Position numbers and translations under genes: made by a program
Assembly (NCBI GenBank): GCA_029391995.1
Contig: CP113924.1
Coordinates: 363,501-427,500 of the forward strand
Reading direction: 5' to 3'
DNA length: 64,000 nt
Origin: Streptococcaceae bacterium ESL0729
GTDB lineage: Bacteria > Bacillota > Bacilli > Lactobacillales > Streptococcaceae
In this document: in pieces, positions 29,814 through 41,900 of the stretch
Numbering within the stretch: the stretch's first letter is position 1
Layout: each line of letters starts with the position of its first letter
The notes under the pieces: model-generated
Told to the model about the DNA's origin: nothing
Seen by the model: only the letters and a program-made list of their open reading frames with translations
Database searches by the model: none

Positions 29814-32198
29814 ATGAAGCTAGCTAAAGTAATTGTTGATATCCCGCTTATGCAGACGGATCATCCCTTCTCCTACCAGATTCCCAGTGGGTTAGAAGAC
29901 TTGCTTGAGGAGGGAATGCGGGTTCATGTCCCTTTTGGTAAGGCAGACCGCCTGGTTCAAGCAATTGTTGTGGAAGTAGTTGATGATTCAAATCCACAAG
30001 AAGGCCTCAAAAAAATTAAGGAACTCCTAGACTTTGAACCAGTCCTTAATGAGGAACAGCTGGCCATGGCTGATGATATGAGAAAGAGGGTTTTTTCCTA
30101 TAAGATTACCTGTCTTAAGGCCATGCTGCCAAATTTGCTTAATTCAAACTATGACAAGTATGTTATCCCTATAGAAGAAATTTCAGTCAACCAAAATGAA
30201 AGCTTGCTTTTTAAGCTGGGACAAAGGGCTAAATTTTCAAGCTTATCAGAGGCTGAGCAGGTACAGATTTTAAGGCTCAAAAAAGATGGTAAAGTAAAAT
30301 TTGAATATGAGGCCAAAAGCCGTGAAAATATCAGCTATGAAAGCTTTCTTTACCCTGAAAATATAGACAAGTTAGCAAATTATGAGCTTTCAGCCAGGGC
30401 TAAAAAAAAGCAGGAGCTTAAGGATTACCTCTTAAAAAATCCCCATAAAATATCCCTAAAGGAGCTAGGCAAGCATTTCTCAAGACCAGTTATTAATTTT
30501 TTCATTGAGCAAAAATTTCTTAAATTAGAAAAAGTTGAGGTCAGAAGAACTAGAAAGCTATTTGATAAAATTAAAAGAGACCAAGCTTTAACTTTAAATG
30601 ATGATCAAAAACAGGCCTATGACCTGATTACGGCAAGTGAAAATCCCAATCCTTTCTTACTGGAAGGAGTGACGGGAAGTGGTAAGACAGAGCTTTACTT
30701 GCAGGTGATTGCCAAGGTTTTAGAGGACGGGAAGACCGCCATTATGCTGGTACCTGAAATTTCTTTGACCCCGCAAATTACCAACCGCTTTATTGCAAGA
30801 TTTGGTGACCAGGTGGCCATCATGCACAGTCGTTTGTCTGATGGGGAAAAGTATGATGAATGGCGGAGAATTGAAGAAGGTAAGGCCCGGGTCGTTGTAG
30901 GAGCTCGCAGTGCCATTTTTGCTCCCCTTAAGGATATTGGGGTTATAATAATAGATGAGGAGCATGAGGCTAGCTACAAGCAGGATTCAAGTCCCAGGTA
31001 TCACGCAAGGGATATAGCTCTTTTTAGGAGTAATTGGCACGGAGCAAAACTTATTTTGGGCAGTGCAACTCCAAGTCTTGAATCAAGGGCTCGTGCCTCT
31101 AAGGGAGTTTATGAATTTATTGAACTTCCAAGGCGGGCTAATCCCAAGGCTCGGATTCCTAAGGTTGAGATAGTTGATTTCAGGGAAAATATGAGCCAGG
31201 AATCAGCTAATTTCACCCCTCCTCTCCTTGCTAAAATCAGGGAAAAGCTTGAACGTAAGGAGCAGGTTGTTTTAATGCTTAACCGCAGGGGATATTCAAG
31301 TTTTATCATGTGCCGCGATTGCGGATATGTCGAAGAATGTAAAAATTGTGACATAAGTTTAACTTTACATATGGATACAAAAACCTTAGACTGTCATTAT
31401 TGTGGGTTCAAAGAAGCCATACCTCGTTTTTGCCCAAGTTGTCGGAGTAAAAACTTTAGGTATTATGGTTCTGGAACCCAAAAAATCGAAGAAGAGCTTA
31501 AGGAATTATTCCTCCAAGCTAAAATTCTTAGAATGGACGTTGATACCACCAGGAAAAAAGGGGCCCATGAAAGAATTTTAGATCAATTTGAGAATCAAGA
31601 GGCCGATATCCTTCTTGGCACCCAGATGATAGCAAAGGGTTTAGATTTTCCAAATGTTACCCTGGTTGGGGTCATCAATGCAGACACAGCCCTAAATCTA
31701 CCTGATTTTAGAAGTAGCGAAAAAACCTTCCAGCTTCTGACCCAGGTGGCAGGTCGTGCTGGGCGAGCTGACAAGGAAGGTGAGGTCATCATCCAGACCT
31801 TTAACCCAGATCACTATGTAATAAAGCTTGCCAAGGAGCATGATTACGAAGGCTTTTATCAAAAGGAAATGGAGTATCGAAGAAGTCTTGGTTATCCGCC
31901 TTATTTTTATACAAGTCAGATAATTGTTAGCCATAAGAAGGAAGATGAAGCTATTAAAAAAAGTTATGAGATTATGAGCCATTTATCTAAAAATTTATCC
32001 CAGCAGGCGATAATTTTGGGGCCGACACCAAAGCCCATAGCTCGTACCCATAACCTCTACCACTACCAAATTTTAATTAAATATCGTTTTGAGGACCACT
32101 TAAGTGAAGCTTTGAATCAAGTTCTTGAAATGACTCAAGACAGGAGCAACAAGGATTTAAGGATTATTATCGATAGTGAACCACAGAATTTTATATAG
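29814..32198 (+). CDS. priA: Primosomal helicase PriA
   Basis: 794 residues from the ATG at 29814 (MKLAKVIVDIPLMQTDHPF), which AGGAAGGA precedes; an in-frame ATG at 29751 lies within the rpoZ terminator. An N-terminal fork-binding domain is followed by SF2 helicase motifs GVTGSGKT near residue 285 and IIDEEHE near 379. Cysteine pairs of the zinc-binding region are at about 500-545 (CRDC, CKNC, CHYC, CPSC). It restarts stalled replication forks. Confidence 0.96.
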   Translation: MKLAKVIVDIPLMQTDHPFSYQIPSGLEDLLEEGMRVHVPFGKADRLVQAIVVEVVDDSNPQEGLKKIKELLDFEPVLNEEQLAMADDMRKRVFSYKITCLKAMLPNLLNSNYDKYVIPIEEISVNQNESLLFKLGQRAKFSSLSEAEQVQILRLKKDGKVKFEYEAKSRENISYESFLYPENIDKLANYELSARAKKKQELKDYLLKNPHKISLKELGKHFSRPVINFFIEQKFLKLEKVEVRRTRKLFDKIKRDQALTLNDDQKQAYDLITASENPNPFLLEGVTGSGKTELYLQVIAKVLEDGKTAIMLVPEISLTPQITNRFIARFGDQVAIMHSRLSDGEKYDEWRRIEEGKARVVVGARSAIFAPLKDIGVIIIDEEHEASYKQDSSPRYHARDIALFRSNWHGAKLILGSATPSLESRARASKGVYEFIELPRRANPKARIPKVEIVDFRENMSQESANFTPPLLAKIREKLERKEQVVLMLNRRGYSSFIMCRDCGYVEECKNCDISLTLHMDTKTLDCHYCGFKEAIPRFCPSCRSKNFRYYGSGTQKIEEELKELFLQAKILRMDVDTTRKKGAHERILDQFENQEADILLGTQMIAKGLDFPNVTLVGVINADTALNLPDFRSSEKTFQLLTQVAGRAGRADKEGEVIIQTFNPDHYVIKLAKEHDYEGFYQKEMEYRRSLGYPPYFYTSQIIVSHKKEDEAIKKSYEIMSHLSKNLSQQAIILGPTPKPIARTHNLYHYQILIKYRFEDHLSEALNQVLEMTQDRSNKDLRIIIDSEPQNFI

Positions 32199-32208
32199 GA
32201 GATAGACA

Positions 32209-33147
32209 TTGACAAAAATAATATTTATGGGAACCCCTGGATTTTCAGTTCCAGTTCTTGAAGGCTTAATTGCTGATGACCGCTATGAACTTTTAGCAGT
32301 CGTAACCCAGCCTGACCGAGCTGTTGGTCGTAAAAAAGAAATCAAGATGACTCCAGTTAAGGAAGCTGCCCTAAGGCATGGACTCAAGGTTCTTCAACCC
32401 GAAAAAATATCGGGTAGTCCTGAGATGGACGAACTTCTAGCCATGGGTGCAGACCTTATTGTGACAGCGGCCTTTGGTCAGTTTTTACCTGACAAACTTT
32501 TAAAGGGTGTAGGAAAAGCTGTAAATGTTCATGCAAGCCTTCTACCTAAGTACCGAGGAGGTGCACCGGTCCATTATTCGATCATCAACGGAGACGCAAA
32601 AACTGGTGTGACCATTATGGAGATGGTTAAAAAGATGGATGCTGGAGATATTATCAGTCAGGTTGAGCTAGCAATCACAGATGCTGATAATGTTGGGACT
32701 ATGTTTGACAAACTGAGCCTTGCCGGTCGTGACCTTCTTCTTGAAACCCTTCCTGGTTACCTGGACGGAAGTATTCAGCCACGTCCCCAAGATGAGGAGC
32801 TCGTAAGTTACAGTCCAAATATTACACCAGAGGAAGAAAAAATTGACTGGAACAAGTCAGCTCGTGCCATCTTCAATCAAGTCCGCGGTATGTATCCATG
32901 GCCTGTGGCCCATACCTTCTTAAATGGCAATCGCTTTAAGATTTATGAAGCAAAAGCTGTCGAAGGATCAGGCAAACCTGGTGAAGTTTTAAGCCGCACC
33001 AAGAATTCTCTTCTTGTTGGAACGGGTGAGGGAGCCCTTGAGTTGATTACTGTTCAACCGGCAGGAAAACCTAAGATGCAGGTTAATGACTTCTTAAACG
33101 GGGTAGGACGAGAAATCAAGGAGGGAGATTACTTTGGCCAAGAATAA
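32209..33147 (+). CDS. fmt: Methionyl-tRNA formyltransferase
   Basis: 312 residues. [13 protein letters not shown] is at the start, and the catalytic region [16 protein letters not shown] is near residue 106. It formylates the initiator Met-tRNA. The start is TTG at 32209, with TAGGAGA upstream; the next in-frame ATG (32227) would remove the first strand of the fold. The end overlaps rsmB by 14 bp. Confidence 0.95.
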   Translation: MTKIIFMGTPGFSVPVLEGLIADDRYELLAVVTQPDRAVGRKKEIKMTPVKEAALRHGLKVLQPEKISGSPEMDELLAMGADLIVTAAFGQFLPDKLLKGVGKAVNVHASLLPKYRGGAPVHYSIINGDAKTGVTIMEMVKKMDAGDIISQVELAITDADNVGTMFDKLSLAGRDLLLETLPGYLDGSIQPRPQDEELVSYSPNITPEEEKIDWNKSARAIFNQVRGMYPWPVAHTFLNGNRFKIYEAKAVEGSGKPGEVLSRTKNSLLVGTGEGALELITVQPAGKPKMQVNDFLNGVGREIKEGDYFGQE

Positions 33148-34450
33148 TAATCCAAGGGAGTTAGCCCTTCGCGTTTTAAATCAGGTTTTTAATGAGGAGG
33201 CTTATGCTAATATTGCCTTAAACGAGGCCCTTAAAAATTCCCAGTTGTCAGTCCTTGATAAGGCTCTTGTGACCAACTTAGTTTACGGGACTATTAGCCA
33301 CAAGCTAACACTTGAGTGGTACCTGAAGCCCTTTATTAAGCGAACCAAAAAATGGGTCAAAAATCTGCTCCTTCTTTCCCTTTATCAGATTGTTTATATG
33401 GACAAAATTCCTGATTCGGCAGCAGTTGATGAGGCTGTAAAACTTGCCAAAGGTCAAGGAGATAAGCGTTTATCTGGTTTTGTAAATGGGGTCTTAAGGA
33501 ACTTCCTGCGTACACCGCGAGCTCAATTTTCAGATATCAAGAAGGAAGCTGACCGTTTGTCAATTGAGTATAGCCTACCAGTCTTTCTAATTAAAAAACT
33601 TCAAGAGCAATTTGGCCAAGAGCGTACCCAAAATATCTTAGAAAGCCTGAATACTCCAAGTAAAAATAGCCTGCGAGTTAACCTAGCCAAGGTTGATTTT
33701 AACCGAGAATTTGACAGTTTATCTAAGTTTTTTGAGCTTGAAAAAAGTAAGCTTGCAGCAACTGCCCTTTTGGCTAAGGGTGGAAATCTTGCGGCCAGTA
33801 AGGACTTTAAAGAGGGTAAAATTACCATTCAGGATGAATCCAGCCAATTGGTTGCACCAACCCTTGAAATTGAAGGCGGTGAAAAAATTCTTGATGCCTG
33901 TGCAGCCCCAGGAGGCAAGACTGTCCACATGGCTGAGTACCTAAAAGACGGTCATATTACAGCCCTTGACCTTTACGACCACAAGCTTAAATTAATCAAT
34001 GATAATGCTGAGCGTCTGGGTCTAACTGATAAGATTACCACTCAAAAGCTTGATGCCAGCAAGGCCTTTGAAGAATTTGGTTCTGAGGTCTTTGATAAGG
34101 CCTTGGTTGACGCTCCTTGTAGTGGGATAGGTCTTATCAGAAGAAAGCCTGATATTAAGTATCGCAAGGAGCTTGAAGACTTCACAAGCCTTCAGGAGAT
34201 CCAAGTGGCCATTTTGTCAAATGTTGGAAAAACCCTTAAAAAGAATGGTATAATGGTCTACAGTACATGTACTATTTTCGATGAGGAGAACTTCCAGGTG
34301 GTGGATAGATTCTTACAGGAAAATCAGGACTTTGAACAGGTGTTAATCGATAGTGACAATACTAATATTGTTAAGGACGGGTGTATTTTGCTTACACCAG
34401 AACTTTATCATACAGATGGTTTCTTTATTGCGAAATTTAGAAAAAAATAA
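33134..34450 (+). CDS. rsmB: 16S rRNA (cytosine-967-C5)-methyltransferase RsmB
   Basis: 438 residues. A NusB-like N-terminal domain ([19 protein letters not shown]) is followed by the Rossmann methylase with [10 protein letters not shown] near residue 254 and the catalytic Cys in DAPCSG near 324. It starts with TTG at 33134 inside the end of fmt, with AAGGAGGG upstream, which suggests coupling. Confidence 0.94.
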   Translation: MAKNNNPRELALRVLNQVFNEEAYANIALNEALKNSQLSVLDKALVTNLVYGTISHKLTLEWYLKPFIKRTKKWVKNLLLLSLYQIVYMDKIPDSAAVDEAVKLAKGQGDKRLSGFVNGVLRNFLRTPRAQFSDIKKEADRLSIEYSLPVFLIKKLQEQFGQERTQNILESLNTPSKNSLRVNLAKVDFNREFDSLSKFFELEKSKLAATALLAKGGNLAASKDFKEGKITIQDESSQLVAPTLEIEGGEKILDACAAPGGKTVHMAEYLKDGHITALDLYDHKLKLINDNAERLGLTDKITTQKLDASKAFEEFGSEVFDKALVDAPCSGIGLIRRKPDIKYRKELEDFTSLQEIQVAILSNVGKTLKKNGIMVYSTCTIFDEENFQVVDRFLQENQDFEQVLIDSDNTNIVKDGCILLTPELYHTDGFFIAKFRKK

Positions 34451-34476
34451 ATCATCTAAGTCTGAAAGGAAAACTA

Positions 34477-35223
34477 ATGAAATTTACAGTACTTACGGAT
34501 GTTGGCATTAAGCGTGTTACCAATCAAGATTTTGCTGACGTTTATACTAATAAGCAAGGACAGAAGATTTTTATACTAGCTGATGGGATGGGAGGACACG
34601 CCGCAGGTAACGTGGCCAGCCGTCTTGCTGTTGAGGATTTAGGTAAATTATGGCAGGATACTAATTTTTCTAGTAGTCATGCTAGAGATGAGATTTCAGA
34701 TTGGCTAGTTGAAAAGATATCAGTTGAAAATCAAAATATTGCAGACCTTGGTCGCCTAGATGACTTTAGGGGGATGGGAACAACCCTTGAAATTGTCATT
34801 GTTCTTGGCTCTGATTTAATATCAGCCCATGTAGGGGACAGTAGAACTCAAATCATTCGTGACAACCACTTGATTAAGGTGACACGCGATCATTCTCTCG
34901 TTCAAGAACTTTTGGATGCTGGGGAATTGACTGAAGAAGAGGCTGAAAATCACCCCAATAAAAATATTGTGACCAAAAGTATTGGTCAGCAAACCTTCCT
35001 TGAGCCTGATATTAATATCGTAGCCATTGAAGCTGGGGATTACATTCTTTTAAGCAGTGATGGTTTGACCAATATGGTAGCAAAAGATGAGATTGTTCAG
35101 GTGGTTGAAGGTCCTAGAACCATTGAAGATAAGGCAGAGCATTTAATTGAGCTGGCAAACAATTACGGGGGGCATGATAATGTAACTGTTATCCTGCTTG
35201 AGATTGATAAGGAGGCCTGTTAG
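34477..35223 (+). CDS. stp: PP2C-type protein phosphatase Stp
   Basis: 248 residues of the PPM family. Metal-binding motifs are ADGMGGHAAGNVAS near residue 35, HVGDSR near 115 and GGHDNVTV near 230. It dephosphorylates targets of the adjacent Ser/Thr kinase. The stop codon touches the kinase start. Confidence 0.95.
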   Translation: MKFTVLTDVGIKRVTNQDFADVYTNKQGQKIFILADGMGGHAAGNVASRLAVEDLGKLWQDTNFSSSHARDEISDWLVEKISVENQNIADLGRLDDFRGMGTTLEIVIVLGSDLISAHVGDSRTQIIRDNHLIKVTRDHSLVQELLDAGELTEEEAENHPNKNIVTKSIGQQTFLEPDINIVAIEAGDYILLSSDGLTNMVAKDEIVQVVEGPRTIEDKAEHLIELANNYGGHDNVTVILLEIDKEAC

Positions 35224-37395
35224 ATGATTCAAGTAGGCAAATTATTTGCTGAGCGTTATTTAGTGATGAAGGAAATCGGCCGTGGAGGGATGGCAAATGT
35301 CTACCTGGCGGAAGATACCTTTTTAGACAATCGACTTGTGGCTATCAAGGTCTTAAGGTCGAATCTTGAAAATGATAGCATAGCCATTGCCCGCTTTCAA
35401 AGGGAAGCTTATGCTATGTCTGAATTAAATCACCCAAATATTGTTGGAATTAGTGATGTTGGCGATGTTGATAACCAGCAGTATATCGTCATGGAATATA
35501 TTGACGGGGTAACCCTCAAGCAATATATTAAGGAACACGCTCCTCTATCAAATGATGAGGCCATCCACTATATCAGCCAAATTCTATCAGCCATGAAACT
35601 TGCTCATGAGCGTGGGATTATCCACCGGGACCTTAAGCCTCAAAATATTTTAATCAGTAAAAGTGGTGATGCTAAGGTAACAGACTTTGGTATTGCCATG
35701 GCCTTTGCTGAGACAAGTCTGACCCAGACCAATAGCATGTTTGGAAGTATCCACTACCTGTCACCAGAGCAGGCTCGTGGAGCCAAGGCAACGGTCCAAA
35801 GTGATATCTATGCCATGGGTATTATTCTGTATGAAATGCTTACAGGAGATGTGCCCTTTGATGGTGATAGTGCAGTTACCATTGCCCTCCAGCACTTTCA
35901 AAAGCCCCTTCCATCTATCATAAATATCAATAAAAATGTACCCCAAGCCTTAGAAAATGTTGTCATTAAAGCTACAGCCAAGGATTTATCAGACCGTTAT
36001 CAAAATGTTTCTGAAATGCTTAAAGATGTAGCTACATCAACTTCTTTAGACCGCAAGGACGAAAAGAAATTAGTCTTTACTAAGGACAAGGAAGATGAGA
36101 ATGAGACCAAGGTTCTGCCGAAGATGGTTCTTGATAAGAGTGACACCGAAGAATTGGTCAAAAAGGTCAGTACTGATACCAACAAGATCAAGGAGGAGGA
36201 AGAAGCAAAGCCTAATTCAAGGGCTAAGGGTAAGAAAAAAACAGGTTGGATTATTGGCTCAGTTGCAGCTGCCATTTTAGCTCTGATTATTGCCCTTGTT
36301 ATCTTCACGACTCCTAAGGATATTAAGATTCCCCAGGTCAGTGGTATGACTATTGACCAGGCCAAGGAAGCTATAAGTAAGTCGGGTCTAAAGGTGGGAA
36401 ATGTCAAGGAAGAGCCAAGTGATACCTATGACAAGGACCAGGTCATAAGGACCAACCCAGCTATTGGTACCACTAAAAAAGAAGGCTCATCGATTGACCT
36501 TTACGTATCCCTAGGCAAGGGAGTTATTGAAATGCCTGATTATGTTTCAAAAGGCTTTACTTACGAAGATGCCGTGGCAGACCTTGTTCGTCTAGGAATC
36601 TCTGAATTAAGGATTATCAAAACATCCGTAACCAGTGACAAGGATGAGGACGTGATTATCGGTCAAAATCCTTCTAAGGGGGGTTACCTTGATAAAAATT
36701 CAAGTGATCCAATAACTCTTGAAGTAAGTAATGGTGGTAAGACTGGAAGCATGAGTAGTCTTGTTGGACTTTCAGTTTCTGAGGCTAAAAAACGCCTTAA
36801 GAATATGGGGGTTTCAGAAAACAATATTAGCTTGGTTGAAAATAAAACCATTAATCCAAATGACAGCTCAAATCCTGTTACCGACCAAAGTATTGATGTA
36901 GGAACACCTTTCAATCCGAAGAAGGTTAAGATTGAGCTTCATTACAATAGCTATGACGCCCAAGCCGCAGCAGAAGCTGAGAAAAAGGCCCAGGAAGAAG
37001 CAGCTAAAAAAGAGCTTGAAACTGCTAAAGAATCAGCCAAGACTACTATAAATGGCCTAAGCAATTTAAGTGATGTGGAAAAAAATAACTTTATTTCTTC
37101 AGTCGACAAGGCAACAACAACCAAGGACGTTGAAAGTGCTGTTAGTGATGCTAAATCAAAAGATGACGAATATAAGAAAAAAGATGATGATGCAAAACTT
37201 GCAAGTGCCAAGGAAGCAGCTAAAGTTGTAATTGATGGATTAAACAATTTACCTGCTTCTGAAAAATCAGCATTTAAAGAATTAATCAAAAAAGCATCAA
37301 GTATCGATTCAATAAATTCTATAGTAAGTGATGCCCAAGCAGCTAATGCCAAGGCAAATACTCCGACAGGTTCAGGAACAAATACCAATAATTAG
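35224..37395 (+). CDS. pknB: PASTA-domain Ser/Thr kinase with two extra C-terminal helical modules
   Basis: 723 residues. The cytoplasmic kinase domain (about 10-270) has GRGGMANV, the catalytic HRDLKPQN and a DFG loop. A membrane helix lies at about 341-363. Three PASTA domains follow (about 365-435, 436-507, 508-575), which sense peptidoglycan fragments in this family. After them come an Ala/Glu-rich stretch and two related segments of about 50 residues (599-647, 657-709) resembling GA-type three-helix modules, then a Thr/Asn tail. Such tails are not a standard part of the family. Works with Stp in division and wall control. Confidence 0.94.
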   Translation: MIQVGKLFAERYLVMKEIGRGGMANVYLAEDTFLDNRLVAIKVLRSNLENDSIAIARFQREAYAMSELNHPNIVGISDVGDVDNQQYIVMEYIDGVTLKQYIKEHAPLSNDEAIHYISQILSAMKLAHERGIIHRDLKPQNILISKSGDAKVTDFGIAMAFAETSLTQTNSMFGSIHYLSPEQARGAKATVQSDIYAMGIILYEMLTGDVPFDGDSAVTIALQHFQKPLPSIININKNVPQALENVVIKATAKDLSDRYQNVSEMLKDVATSTSLDRKDEKKLVFTKDKEDENETKVLPKMVLDKSDTEELVKKVSTDTNKIKEEEEAKPNSRAKGKKKTGWIIGSVAAAILALIIALVIFTTPKDIKIPQVSGMTIDQAKEAISKSGLKVGNVKEEPSDTYDKDQVIRTNPAIGTTKKEGSSIDLYVSLGKGVIEMPDYVSKGFTYEDAVADLVRLGISELRIIKTSVTSDKDEDVIIGQNPSKGGYLDKNSSDPITLEVSNGGKTGSMSSLVGLSVSEAKKRLKNMGVSENNISLVENKTINPNDSSNPVTDQSIDVGTPFNPKKVKIELHYNSYDAQAAAEAEKKAQEEAAKKELETAKESAKTTINGLSNLSDVEKNNFISSVDKATTTKDVESAVSDAKSKDDEYKKKDDDAKLASAKEAAKVVIDGLNNLPASEKSAFKELIKKASSIDSINSIVSDAQAANAKANTPTGSGTNTNN

Positions 37396-37397
37396 TC

Positions 37398-37432
37398 AAA
37401 AAAAGGTGTGATTTTAAATCACACCTTTTTTT
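37398..37432. terminator. Terminator after pknB
   Basis: GGTGTGATTT and AAATCACACC form a perfect stem with A- and T-runs on the two sides. It can act in both directions. Confidence 0.92.
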
Positions 37433-37436
37433 GAGT

Positions 37437-37465
37437 GTAAAAAAGACAGGCCCTAAGGTCTGTCT
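37437..37465 (-). terminator. Terminator after lysS
   Basis: On the minus strand AGACAGACC pairs with GGCCTGTCT (one G-U pair) around TTAG and is followed by a T-run. It lies 7 bp beyond the lysS stop. Confidence 0.88.
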
Positions 37466-37472
37466 GATTTTA

Positions 37473-38996
<1,524 letters not shown>

Positions 38997-39088
38997 TTAT
39001 CATGAATAAGGGAATTATTAAAGGATATTTGGGCAAGTGACCTCCTTAAATTACTTAAGTAAGAATAAAGATAATTTTCTAAAAATTG

Positions 39089-39117
39089 TTGACAATAACA
39101 AATATTTATTATATTAT
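39089..39117 (+). promoter_or_regulatory. Promoter of the leu operon
   Basis: TTGACA (39089-39094) and TATTAT (39112-39117) are 17 bp apart, about 30 bp before the leader peptide. Confidence 0.75.
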
Positions 39118-39147
39118 TGGAAAAAATAAATTTAGAGGAAAATTCAA

Positions 39148-39216
39148 ATGACTAAGCCAAATTTCAATTTATTATTATTAAACGAGGACTCGCAGTGTAC
39201 TTTTTTCAAAGTATAA
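39148..39216 (+). CDS. leuL: Leucine leader peptide
   Basis: A 22-codon ORF (starting MTKPNFN) with four consecutive TTA Leu codons at 39169-39180. TAGAGGAAA lies upstream as ribosome-binding site. It is placed between the leu promoter and a terminator, exactly as a transcription attenuator requires. When charged tRNA-Leu is scarce, the ribosome stalls on the Leu run and covers the strand that would otherwise sequester the antiterminator. A comparable leader is known for the Lactococcus leu-ilv operon. Confidence 0.88.
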   Translation: MTKPNFNLLLLNEDSQCTFFKV

Positions 39217-39288
39217 TATGTGCGGGTCCTGTTTGGCGTAAGTCAAGATGGGACTAAGACGTCCCATCATTTGGGACGTTTTTCTTTT
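39185..39288 (+). promoter_or_regulatory. Attenuator of the leu operon
   Basis: Segment 1 (39185-39194) pairs with segment 2 (39221-39230). Segment 2 can instead pair with 39246-39255. GATGGGAC (39247-39254) can also pair with GTCCCATC (39261-39268). The terminator stem is ACGTCCCA (39259-39266) with TGGGACGT (39272-39279), followed by TTTTCTTTT. These pairings exclude each other in the order needed for Leu-codon-dependent attenuation. Confidence 0.82.
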
Positions 39289-39322
39289 AAAAAAATCTTT
39301 TAAAAAAATTAAGGAGAGTTTT

Positions 39323-40849
39323 ATGAAAAAAATTGAATTTCTTGATACAAGTCTTAGGGACGGAGAGCAGACACCAGGGGTAAATTTCTCGATTGAAGAA
39401 AAGGTTAATATAGCCAAGCAACTTGAAAAATGGGGTATTTCAGCTATTGAGGCTGGTTTTCCAGCAGCCAGCCCTGATAGTTTTGAGGCTGTTTCGCAAA
39501 TCGCAAAAATCATGACCAAGACAGCTGTTACAGGTCTTGCTCGCTGCGTTAAAGGAGATATTGACCGAGCCTTTGAAGCCCTAAAGGATGCCAAATATCC
39601 ACAAGTCCATGTTTTTATTGCCACAAGTCCTGTTCACATGGAATATAAGCTTAAGATGACAGAAGATGAGGTTATAAAAAGTATTGCCCACCATGTAAGT
39701 TATGCGAGAACCCTCTTTGATGTTGTGGAATTCTCTCCAGAGGATGCGACAAGAACAGAGAGAGCTTTCCTTCTAAAGGCTGTTCAAACGGCAGTTGATA
39801 ATGGAGCAACCTACATTAATATTCCAGATACCGTTGGCTATACTGTGCCAGAAGAATTTGGTGAAATTTTTAAATACTTGATTGAAAATATCAAGTCTGA
39901 CCGCAAAATCATCTTTAGTCCCCATTGTCATGATGACCTTGGAATGGCTACAGCCAATACACTTGCGGCGGTTAAGAACGGGGCAGGTCGCGTTGAGGGA
40001 ACAGTCAATGGTATTGGCGAGAGGGCAGGAAATGCAGCCCTTGAGGAGGTGGCAGTAGCCCTTCATATCAGATCAGACTATTATCAGGCTACCAGTGATA
40101 TCGTCCTAAGCAGGACCAAGGCTACTAGTGACATGGTCGCAAGTTATTCAGGCCTTTCAGTTCCTAAGAATAAGGCTGTAATTGGTGGTAATGCCTTTGC
40201 CCATGAAAGTGGTATCCACCAGGACGGAGTCCTAAAAAATCCTGAAACTTATGAAATCATCACTCCAGAACTTGTTGGAATTAAATTTAATTCCCTACCA
40301 CTTGGAAAATTGTCAGGTCGTCATGCCTTTAAGGAAAAACTTAAGGAACTTGAATTTGACTTTACTGAAGAAGAACTAACAGGATATTTTTCAGACTTTA
40401 AAAAGCTTGCTGACAAGAAAAAAGAAATTACTGATGAAGACATAAGAGCCCTAATCCTTGGTCAAAGTCTAGCTGACAGTGAGATTATTCTTGAAGACAT
40501 TGAGCTAAACTATGAATCAAATGGAAGACAGGATGTTAAGATTCATCTGTTTGACCGGGAAAATCAAGAAAAGGCCCAGGTTCAAGCTCACGGTCTAGGT
40601 AGTATTGAAGCCATCTTTAATGCCATTGACAAGTACTTTGGTCAAAAAATGTTCCTTGAATCTTATGAAATTGAAGCCATCACAAGTGGACGTGATGCCC
40701 AGGCTGAGGTTCAGGTTCATGTGAAAAATCCTAAAACAGGAGTTAATTTCTCATCTAAGGGAATTGACTATGATGTCTTGAAGGCTAGTGCCCAAGCCTA
40801 TATCAGAGCTAGCTCTTTTGTAAGGGATGAAAAAGTTAAGGGGGCCTAG
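39323..40849 (+). CDS. leuA: 2-isopropylmalate synthase
   Basis: 508 residues. The catalytic barrel begins [14 protein letters not shown] near residue 5, HCHDDLGMA near 203 holds metal ligands, and the C-terminal regulatory domain (about 390-508) binds leucine in the family. It commits 2-oxoisovalerate to leucine. The conserved start is the ATG at 39323 (AAGGAGA upstream), although the frame is open to 39248 through the attenuator. Confidence 0.95.
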   Translation: MKKIEFLDTSLRDGEQTPGVNFSIEEKVNIAKQLEKWGISAIEAGFPAASPDSFEAVSQIAKIMTKTAVTGLARCVKGDIDRAFEALKDAKYPQVHVFIATSPVHMEYKLKMTEDEVIKSIAHHVSYARTLFDVVEFSPEDATRTERAFLLKAVQTAVDNGATYINIPDTVGYTVPEEFGEIFKYLIENIKSDRKIIFSPHCHDDLGMATANTLAAVKNGAGRVEGTVNGIGERAGNAALEEVAVALHIRSDYYQATSDIVLSRTKATSDMVASYSGLSVPKNKAVIGGNAFAHESGIHQDGVLKNPETYEIITPELVGIKFNSLPLGKLSGRHAFKEKLKELEFDFTEEELTGYFSDFKKLADKKKEITDEDIRALILGQSLADSEIILEDIELNYESNGRQDVKIHLFDRENQEKAQVQAHGLGSIEAIFNAIDKYFGQKMFLESYEIEAITSGRDAQAEVQVHVKNPKTGVNFSSKGIDYDVLKASAQAYIRASSFVRDEKVKGA

Positions 40850-40853
40850 GAAG

Positions 40854-41891
40854 ATGACAAAAAAAATAGCAGTTTTAGCAGGTGATGGAATTGGCCCTGA
40901 AATCATGGCCGCAGGCCTTGCGGTTTTACAAGTAGCAGCCCAAAAAAGTGATTTTGACTACCAGCTTGAAGAGCTTGATTTTGGGGGAGTAGCCATTGAT
41001 AAGACTGGGAACCCTCTCCCCCAGGAAACCCTTGATAGTCTAAAGGAGTCAGATGCGATATTACTTGCAGCCATCGGCCACCCCAAATACAATGAGGCAA
41101 AAATTCGGCCAGAACAGGGACTTTTAAAGCTCAGACAGGAGCTTGGTTTATTTGCTAATATCAGGCCAGTTAAAATTTTTGAGGAACTTAAAAGACTATC
41201 ACCTCTGAAGGCTGAAATTATTGAGGGCGTTAATTTCACAGTAGTTAGAGAGCTGACCGGAGGCATCTACTTTGGCGAGCACAAGCTTGAAAAGGAAGAG
41301 GCACGTGATGTCAATGAATATACGGCCGATGAAATTAGAAGAATCATGAAGGTAGCCTTTGAAATGGCTGAAAAGCGTGATGGCCTTGTGACTAGCGTTG
41401 ACAAGCAAAATGTGCTAGCAACCAGCAAGCTGTGGCGGAGTGTTGCAACAGAGGTAGCCCTTGATTATCCACAGGTAAGATTAGAGCATCAATTGGTAGA
41501 TAGCCTTGCCATGCTGATGATTACAAATCCGCGTAAGTTTGATGTTATTGTAACGGAAAATCTTTTTGGAGATATCTTATCTGACGAGGCGAGTGTCCTT
41601 CCAGGAAGTCTTGGTGTTATGCCTTCAGCCAGCCACTCTGAGTCTGGGCCAAGCCTTTATGAGCCGATACATGGAAGTGCACCAGATATTGCAGGTTTGG
41701 GACTTGCAAATCCAGTAAGTATGATTTTATCGGTCGCTATGATGCTTGATGAGTCCTTTGGTCTTAAGAGCGTAGCAGCTGATATTGAAAGAGCAGTTGA
41801 AAAAACCTTCGCTCAAGGTATTTTTACAAGAGACTTGGGCGGAGAAGCTTCGACAGAAGAGATGACAAGAGCAATTATTAGTAATTTGTGA
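40854..41891 (+). CDS. leuB: 3-isopropylmalate dehydrogenase
   Basis: 345 residues. GDGIGPEIM is near residue 11, the substrate-binding RELTGGIYFGEH near 132, and EPIHGSAPDIAG near 272 forms the NAD site. It oxidises and decarboxylates 3-isopropylmalate. The ATG at 40854 (MTKKIAVLAGDG) fits the family start and is 4 bp after the leuA stop. Confidence 0.95.
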   Translation: MTKKIAVLAGDGIGPEIMAAGLAVLQVAAQKSDFDYQLEELDFGGVAIDKTGNPLPQETLDSLKESDAILLAAIGHPKYNEAKIRPEQGLLKLRQELGLFANIRPVKIFEELKRLSPLKAEIIEGVNFTVVRELTGGIYFGEHKLEKEEARDVNEYTADEIRRIMKVAFEMAEKRDGLVTSVDKQNVLATSKLWRSVATEVALDYPQVRLEHQLVDSLAMLMITNPRKFDVIVTENLFGDILSDEASVLPGSLGVMPSASHSESGPSLYEPIHGSAPDIAGLGLANPVSMILSVAMMLDESFGLKSVAADIERAVEKTFAQGIFTRDLGGEASTEEMTRAIISNL

Positions 41892-41900
41892 GGTAGAGAT

